Part shown: piece after piece, positions 58,084 to 64,000 of the stretch
Layout of the letters: each line of letters starts with the position of its first letter
Numbering within the stretch: position 1 is the first letter of the stretch
DNA from: Novosphingobium profundi
GTDB taxonomy: Bacteria > Pseudomonadota > Alphaproteobacteria > Sphingomonadales > Sphingomonadaceae
Direction: 5' to 3'
DNA: 64,000 nt
Assembly (NCBI RefSeq): GCF_020524485.1
Contig: NZ_JAIVLF010000004.1
Span: 124,001 to 188,000, forward strand
Notes under the pieces: model-generated
What the model saw: only the letters and a program-made list of their open reading frames with translations
Told to the model about the DNA's origin: nothing
The model's database searches: none
Position numbers and translations under genes: made by a program

Positions 58084-58479
58084 ATGCTTCACCAACCCCC
58101 GCCGGGGACCGAGCCGAGCCCGGGAACCGACGACGTCACCCTTGCCGAGGATCTGCGCCTCCTTGCCGATGAGGCCAAGGTCCTCGCCAAGGCCGAACTT
58201 GGCTTCCAAAAAGCGCGCGCGGCCTATGCCGGGCAGCAGGTCAAGAAGATCGTGGCCCTGCTCGTCATCGGGCTTGTGCTACTTTTCTTTGCGGCCATGG
58301 CGGCCGTGGTCGGCCTCGTCATCGCGCTTGGCCAGGTGATCGGCGCCTGGGGCGCAATGGCCGTTGTCACACTTGGACTTGCCGTCCTCGCGGGGCTGTG
58401 CGCAATGAATGCCAAGCGCAAGCTCGGCGCCATGAAGCGCGTCATCGCCAACACGACCAGCGAAGAGGCTCGGCCATGA
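58084..58479 (+). CDS. YqjE-like putative holin-superfamily protein
   Basis: A 131-residue protein with a soluble amphipathic N-terminus (residues about 18-55) and two membrane helices (residues about 56-82 and 86-108, ALLVIGLVLLFFAAMAAVVG). This matches the phage holin family/YqjE group found beside YqjD-like genes. The name does not imply lysis. The TTG at 58081 is an alternative start. Stop overlaps the next start (ATGA). Confidence 0.8.
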   Translation: MLHQPPPGTEPSPGTDDVTLAEDLRLLADEAKVLAKAELGFQKARAAYAGQQVKKIVALLVIGLVLLFFAAMAAVVGLVIALGQVIGAWGAMAVVTLGLAVLAGLCAMNAKRKLGAMKRVIANTTSEEARP

Positions 58480-58793
58480 AGAGTTCGGCCCAAGAGGTCA
58501 TGGCACAGCGCGAGGTGCGCAATGCGGCCAAGGACGCCTTCGACGCGCGCTATGGCGCGATCCGCGCCGACATGGAGGAGCGCGGCATTGCCGGGCGCAT
58601 CCTCGACGAGACCGTCGAGGCCGCGCGCGGCGCATTCGACGAGGCCGTGGCCGTCGTCGAGGACAACCCGGCGGTCGTGGGCGGAACCCTCGCCGCGCTG
58701 GCGCTTTGGATATTCAGAAATCCCCTAATCTCCTGGGTCGAGACGCTGCTGCGGCTTGATCACGACCATGAAGAGGACACCGACAATGGCTGA
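58476..58793 (+). CDS. Unknown protein of the stress cassette, YqjK position
   Basis: A 105-residue protein. A charged helix (residues about 5-55) leads into a short hydrophobic stretch (VVGGTLAALALWIFRNPLI, residues about 67-85) and a His/Asp-rich acidic tail (DHDHEEDTDN). It occupies the third place in the cassette, where YqjK sits in E. coli, but the sequence is not obviously homologous. It overlaps both neighbours. Confidence 0.7.
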   Translation: MKSSAQEVMAQREVRNAAKDAFDARYGAIRADMEERGIAGRILDETVEAARGAFDEAVAVVEDNPAVVGGTLAALALWIFRNPLISWVETLLRLDHDHEEDTDNG

Positions 58794-59325
58794 CAGCGAA
58801 CCCACCACCCCCGCCACTTCGGCAACCAGCGCGAATACGGGCAACATCGTGGCCCTGCACTCCTCAAGCAAGGACGAGCGTCCTTCCGAAAAAGTGATCG
58901 GCTTCGTGAAGCGCCACCCGGTTATCACCGTGGCCGGAGGCCTGGCGGTTGGCGCAGCGGTTGCCGCACTCCTGCCGCGCCGGATGACGCGCGGCGCGGC
59001 CACGCGCGCAGTCAGCATTGCCCAGACGGCGGGCACCACCACGTTCCTGTTCGGCAAGCGCGCTGGCGACGAGATCCGCCTCCTCGGCCACCGCGCAAGC
59101 GACGAAACCCATGCGGCCCTCGAAGGACTCGAAGAACGCGCCGAGCACGCGGGCGACTATGCCGCGGGCAAGCTTGAAAAATTGGCCACTGCAGCGCTGG
59201 GTTTTGCATCCTCCATCGCCCGCAAGAGCGGCAAGCGCATCGAACAGGCAGGCGAGGCAACCAGCGAAGGCACGCACAAACTCGCGGATTTCGCGGAAGA
59301 TCTGCGCAAGAAGGTGGGCCACTGA
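58786..59325 (+). CDS. Unknown membrane-associated helical protein of the stress cassette
   Basis: A 179-residue protein. A membrane helix (HPVITVAGGLAVGAAVAALL, residues about 44-63) is followed by a basic motif (PRRMTRG) and a long Ala/Glu/Lys helix. It looks like a second copy of the YqjD plan with the order reversed: anchor first, coiled coil after. It overlaps the previous gene by eight bases, so all four are one unit. Confidence 0.7.
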   Translation: MADSEPTTPATSATSANTGNIVALHSSSKDERPSEKVIGFVKRHPVITVAGGLAVGAAVAALLPRRMTRGAATRAVSIAQTAGTTTFLFGKRAGDEIRLLGHRASDETHAALEGLEERAEHAGDYAAGKLEKLATAALGFASSIARKSGKRIEQAGEATSEGTHKLADFAEDLRKKVGH

Positions 59326-59439
59326 GGCTTCTTGATAATGATTTGCAGGAGCTGAAATAGCCCGATTTCCGGGAAGATCCGGCCTTGCCCCCAGCCCAGT
59401 CGGAAATTATAGGGCCAAGGCGTCTCCCAACAGGAAAAA

Positions 59440-59676
59440 GTGGCACATCACATGCAGCAGAAACTTCACCTCGTGATGGGCGGCCGGGTCAAGGATCCGA
59501 CCGGTCTCGAATTCGTCGACCTCAACGACATGGACATCGTGGGCGTGTTCCCGAACATGGCAACCGCGAAGGACGCCTGGAAGTCGGCCGCACAGCGCAC
59601 CGTCGATGACGCCGAGATGAAGTACGTGATCGTGCACCTGCACCGTCTGCTCGACCCCGAGAACAACGAAGTCTGA
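59440..59676 (+). CDS. DUF4170 protein
   Basis: A 78-residue protein of the DUF4170 family, conserved in alphaproteobacteria: KLHLVMGGRVKDP, GLEFVDLNDMDIVGVFPN, and YVIVHLHRLLDP. No function is known. The GTG at 59440 has AGGA five bases upstream; the ATG at 59452 is the other candidate and gives 74 residues. A strong terminator follows. Confidence 0.85.
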   Translation: MAHHMQQKLHLVMGGRVKDPTGLEFVDLNDMDIVGVFPNMATAKDAWKSAAQRTVDDAEMKYVIVHLHRLLDPENNEV

Positions 59677-59696
59677 TCCAGATTTCGGCACACACG

Positions 59697-59732
59697 AAAA
59701 GAGCCGGGAAGGACACCCTTCCCGGCTCTTTT
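59697..59732. terminator. Bidirectional terminator between DUF4170 gene and greA
   Basis: A perfect 16-base-pair stem AAAAGAGCCGGGAAGG / CCTTCCCGGCTCTTTT with a 4-base loop, giving a T-run on either strand. Confidence 0.9.
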
Positions 59733-59784
59733 CGTTTGCCGGTGGCGGTCCGGGCGATCAGATCAGCCCGGAATGCACGTCACA

Positions 59785-60261
59785 TCAGATGAAGTCGATC
59801 TTCTCGACGAGGTAGAACTTGTCACCCGAAGGGACGGTCACCTCGACCTCTTCGTTCACCTTCTTGCCGATCAGCGCCTTGCCGAGCGGCGAGTTGTAGC
59901 TGATGCGCCCCGCCTTCGCGTCGGCCTCATACGGCCCCACGATCTGGTACTTCACCGGCTTGTCGTCATCGTCGAGCAGGGTCACGGTCGCGCCGAAGAT
60001 GATCTTGTCACCCGACAGCGTTGCCGGATCGACGATATGCGCGCGGCTGATCTTGTCCTCAAGATCGCCGATCGTGGCCTCGATCTGACCCTGGCGTTCC
60101 TTCGCCGCGTGATATTCCGCATTTTCCGAAAGGTCGCCATGCGCGCGCGCTTCCTCGATCGCATCGACGACCCGAGGACGCTCTTCGCGCAGCGCCTTGA
60201 TCTCTGCCATGAGCCGTTCGTAGCCCTCGGCGAGCATCGGCAGCTTTTCAACACTTGCCAT
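59785..60261 (-). CDS. greA: Transcription elongation factor GreA
   Basis: A 158-residue factor that rescues backtracked RNA polymerase by stimulating transcript cleavage. The N-terminal coiled coil (residues about 8-75) carries the tip acidic residues in [16 protein letters not shown], and the C-terminal FKBP-like domain has [25 protein letters not shown]. It is 137 bases downstream of carB, with unusual palindromes between. Confidence 0.96.
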   Translation of the reverse strand: MASVEKLPMLAEGYERLMAEIKALREERPRVVDAIEEARAHGDLSENAEYHAAKERQGQIEATIGDLEDKISRAHIVDPATLSGDKIIFGATVTLLDDDDKPVKYQIVGPYEADAKAGRISYNSPLGKALIGKKVNEEVEVTVPSGDKFYLVEKIDFI

Positions 60262-60310
60262 CTAAATCTTCCTCCTGTTGCCGTCCCATGCTCGCCCCGC
60301 TGCGTCCCGC

Positions 60311-60362
60311 CAGGCGACTAGTCGCCTGCCCGGTCCCCGGCGCGCGCGCCATGAGGGACCGG
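60311..60362 (-). promoter_or_regulatory. Palindromes between carB and greA
   Basis: CAGGCGACTAGTCGCCTG (60311-60328) is a perfect 18-base palindrome. Next to it CCGGTCCC (60330-60337) pairs with GGGACCGG (60355-60362), enclosing another GC palindrome (GGCGCGCGCGCC). They lie 50-101 bases before greA and form either a carB terminator without a T-run, an operator, or a structured greA leader. Confidence 0.55.
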
Positions 60363-60398
60363 TCCGATCTGCAGCGATGTGGGAAGGCAAGATCGATT

Positions 60399-63722
<3,324 letters not shown>

Positions 63723-63751
63723 GGTTCAATCCTGCCTTAAGATTATGCGGG

Positions 63752-64000
63752 TCAAAGGGGAGACGAAGCGGTCGGGGCCGGGGTTCCCGGCGCGTCGGCT
63801 TCGATAATGCGGGCCTGAGGGAGCGAGCGGCGCACCTCGCGAAGGGTGCAGGCCTGCTCGGCCGCGCTCAGATCGGGAGAGAGGGTAACCACCGGAGCGC
63901 CCTTCCCGCCCGAGAACATCGCCTCGGGCACACCGCAGATTTCCGCGATGGCCTTCCCGTCCGTCGTCACCACCTGGGCCTTGGGCGGCGGTTCGCCACA
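63752..64000 (-). CDS. Unknown protein, C-terminal part cut by the window edge
   Basis: The reading continues past the right edge without a stop: it begins CGEPPPKAQVVTTDG and ends in a Pro/Thr/Ala tail. 82 codons are visible. The first visible residue is Cys followed by a Pro-rich stretch, as after a lipobox, so it may be a small lipoprotein; the true start is outside. It is 29 bases upstream of carB and on the same strand. Not recognised. Confidence 0.55.
   Translation of the reverse strand, partial: CGEPPPKAQVVTTDGKAIAEICGVPEAMFSGGKGAPVVTLSPDLSAAEQACTLREVRRSLPQARIIEADAPGTPAPTASSPL

Overview
The window is high-GC chromosomal DNA from an alphaproteobacterium, most likely a member of the Sphingomonadales (Novosphingobium or Erythrobacter type). 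This is inferred from the gene set and layout: mreBCD-mrdA-rodA, glyQ-glyS-ppdK, tamA-tamB, a DUF4170 protein, a PEP-CTERM protein, a DOMON-like protein beside a NamZ-type muramidase, and a promoter of the alphaproteobacterial EcfG general-stress type. No phage, insertion sequence, integrase, CRISPR array or rRNA was seen. Coding density is high, and most gene pairs in a unit overlap by 1-8 bases.

Layout. 0-5.3 kb: divergent rsmI (cut by the window edge) and an LpoA-like lipoprotein, parE, an unknown lipoprotein and a NYN/OST-HTH protein. 5.4-9.0 kb: a tight MoxR ATPase / GFA protein / unknown exported protein / VWA protein operon. 9.0-13.5 kb: a DODA-type dioxygenase, a NamZ plus DOMON-like pair, tyrS and a PilZ protein. 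13.5-17.2 kb: a ZnuD-like TonB-dependent receptor with a long His/Asp loop behind a Zur-like box, then an MFS exporter. 17.2-21.2 kb: cysK, a dienelactone hydrolase, hisI, a strongly structured RNA candidate with its own terminator, a ComF protein and a methyltransferase. 21.2-27 kb: glyQ-glyS-ppdK. 27.2-30.5 kb: two tandem TraB/GumN proteins, rplY and pth. 30.6-36.1 kb: a PEP-CTERM protein, a TPR lipoprotein, ychF, a DUF1206 protein with a glutaredoxin-MauE fusion, and a small lipoprotein behind mutL.

36.1-44.5 kb: mutL divergent from the cell-elongation operon mreB-mreC-mreD-mrdA-rodA, then three identical tandem tRNA-Lys(CTT) genes. 44.5-51.7 kb: a PilZ-like protein, a small lipoprotein and the tamB/tamA pair. 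51.8-54.7 kb: a BrkB-family membrane protein, an HTH-RibB-degenerate RibA fusion and ribH. 54.9-57.3 kb: a 54-residue protein, a winged-helix regulator and eno. 57.4-59.3 kb: a four-gene envelope-stress cassette (YqjD/YqjE-like) behind an exact EcfG promoter. 59.4-64 kb: a DUF4170 protein, greA, carB and the end of an unrecognised protein.

Most of the window is core housekeeping: cell wall and shape, translation, riboflavin, pyrimidine and glycolysis. The most noteworthy parts are the HTH-RibB fusion with an inverted repeat at its own start, the EcfG-driven membrane cassette, the structured RNA at 19.4 kb, the Zur/His-loop receptor, the glutaredoxin-MauE fusion, and the MoxR-VWA operon with two unusual middle genes. 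All calls come from reading the sequence; no database search was run.
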